A stretch of 7,583 nt of DNA from an uncultured Clostridia bacterium (GTDB taxonomy: Bacteria > Bacillota > Clostridia > Christensenellales > Borkfalkiaceae), in contig CALGVF010000252.1 of the NCBI GenBank assembly GCA_937920115.1, forward strand, positions 1 to 7,583. The letters are read 5' to 3'. How positions within the stretch are numbered: the stretch's first letter is position 1; each line of letters begins with the position of its first letter. The notes beneath the pieces are model-generated. The model did not search any database, had not been told where the DNA came from, and saw only the letters and a program-made list of their open reading frames with translations. A program made the position numbers and the translations under genes. Positions 6,598-7,583 of the stretch are shown here, piece by piece.

Positions 6598-7583
6598 ATT
6601 CCACAATTACGGTTATATCCGCAAAGCCCTTGTTATGCGACGTGTCTTCCGCAACTATGCGGAGCGTATACCGTCCTTTCTTGCTCGGTGAGACAAAGTC
6701 TTCGATAGGTTCGTATTCGTTTTGCTTACCTATAAACCTCTGTCCGTAATCGCTGTCGATAAGCAAATAGTAAACCTCTAATTTTTCCGCATCGTCGACG
6801 TCGTCGAGAATTTGAACTTCGGGAATCGCAACCCTCTGTCCCGCCTTTACTCTCAACGCCTCGTCTTTTACGACGAACACCGTCGGGGGTGAATTATCAA
6901 TCGCTTTCGCCGATATTACGAGTCTGCCTTCTCTTCCGCTCGCGTCGGTCGTCGTGTAGGTTATCGTGTAATAATCGGGCTTTTGTATTTTAAACGAAAG
7001 ACCCTTTCTTACGGGAACGTCGTTAAGTCCGTCGATGACGTTATAATCGGGGTCGTAAACGGTGACTTTTACGTCGAGATGCGACGATAAGTCGTCGTAA
7101 GCGTAGGCGAACGGAACGTTTACAGTATCCCCCATAAGGTATTTTAACTTCAAGTCGTCCGCAAGGACTATTTTCGGCGTTTCGGTGTCTTTAAAGCCCG
7201 CCGCCTCGCCGTTTACGTAAGTCGTAGTCATAGACGTAAGACCCACTGTCGTAAGGTTTATGCCGACTTTTCCCGTGACTTCGGTAAGTTTTACCGTCAT
7301 ATAAACTTTATGACTCGGGAAACCCTCGAATTTTTTACCGTCGATTCCCGTTTCCACGTTCATAAAAAATTTACCGCCAGTATCGTAAAGTCCGCCGTCT
7401 TTATAAGTTATTTTCACGGGCGTACCCTGTTTGAACACGCTTTTATAGCCGCCCGCTCCGTAGACGAAATTGTAAAAATCGAAATATTCGTCCACGATTG
7501 ATTTTTTGCCGCCCGATTCGACTATTAATCGTTGGTTAGAGTATGCCATATCGGTCTGATTGCCCCATCGCGACGGATAATAA
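6596..7583 (-). CDS. C-terminal part of an exported protein with Ig/HYR-like domains (5' partial)
   Basis: The frame stays open from the TAA at 6598-6596 to the right edge; 11 further codons (YYPSRWGNQTD) precede the ATG at 7549, which is therefore an internal Met and not the start. Counting from that Met, residues 1 to about 115 form a beta-rich segment ending in a KVYMTVKLTEVTGKVGINL pair of strands, possibly the end of a lectin-like sandwich. Residues 124-218 form a first Ig-like domain (KIVLADDL, GDTVNVPFAYAYDD, YYTITYTTTDASGREG). Residues 219-317 form a second, opening DNSPPTVFV and closing RYTLRIVAEDTSHNKG and ADITVIVE, the usual ending of HYR/bacterial Ig-like repeats. It has no C-terminal LPXTG or hydrophobic anchor, so attachment to the cell, if any, must lie elsewhere. 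No enzyme domain is visible in this part. It is probably a large secreted glycan-binding or glycan-cutting protein whose catalytic part, if any, is outside the window. Confidence 0.88.
   Translation of the reverse strand, partial: YYPSRWGNQTDMAYSNQRLIVESGGKKSIVDEYFDFYNFVYGAGGYKSVFKQGTPVKITYKDGGLYDTGGKFFMNVETGIDGKKFEGFPSHKVYMTVKLTEVTGKVGINLTTVGLTSMTTTYVNGEAAGFKDTETPKIVLADDLKLKYLMGDTVNVPFAYAYDDLSSHLDVKVTVYDPDYNVIDGLNDVPVRKGLSFKIQKPDYYTITYTTTDASGREGRLVISAKAIDNSPPTVFVVKDEALRVKAGQRVAIPEVQILDDVDDAEKLEVYYLLIDSDYGQRFIGKQNEYEPIEDFVSPSKKGRYTLRIVAEDTSHNKGFADITVIVE

Noticed and set aside
7547..7549. ATG at 7549 as start of the Ig-domain gene
   Set aside because: No ribosome binding site or signal peptide, and the frame continues open upstream to the window edge with protein-like residues.

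Overview
The window is a compact block of four genes, all on the minus strand, with almost no intergenic DNA: gaps of 11, 1 and 43 bases. It reads as part of a single operon that runs off both ends. In transcription order (right to left) the genes are: (i) the C-terminal 328 codons of a large exported protein with a beta-rich module and two Ig/HYR-like domains (6596-7583, 5' end missing); (ii) a 730-residue lipoprotein of the DUF4838 type, related to glycoside hydrolase family GH163 (4392-6584); (iii) a 415-residue TIM-barrel glycosidase-like protein with an Asp-Glu-Pro-Gly active-site-type motif and no signal peptide, starting one base after the stop of the previous gene (3143-4390); (iv) the first 1033 codons of a very large secreted protein built from two diverged tandem units of about 440-480 residues (1-3099, 3' end missing).

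The Ser/Glu-rich lipoprotein linker, AGGAGG-type ribosome binding sites, Gram-positive-style signal peptides and Ig-like and InlB-like adhesive modules suggest an uncultured gut-type Clostridia (Bacillota). This is an inference from style; no phylogenetic marker gene is present. The standard genetic code works throughout.

Functionally this looks like a glycan-foraging or mucosal-glycan operon. Large surface or secreted proteins with lectin-like and Ig-like modules would bind the substrate, and a membrane-anchored DUF4838/GH163-like enzyme plus its coupled TIM-barrel partner would cut it. The substrate cannot be read from the sequence. Characterised GH163 members release complex N-glycans, so host glycoprotein glycans are one candidate. 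No RNA genes, mobile elements, CRISPR arrays, promoters or convincing terminators are visible. No stretch over 300 bases lacks a gene.

The parts most worth following up are the duplicated, unassigned domain of the giant 1-3099 protein (two copies, each ending in a GGCGL motif followed by a GY-V-NYGI strand), the extra copy of a small beta-module in its second unit, and the missing export signal on the TIM-barrel enzyme that sits between exported proteins.
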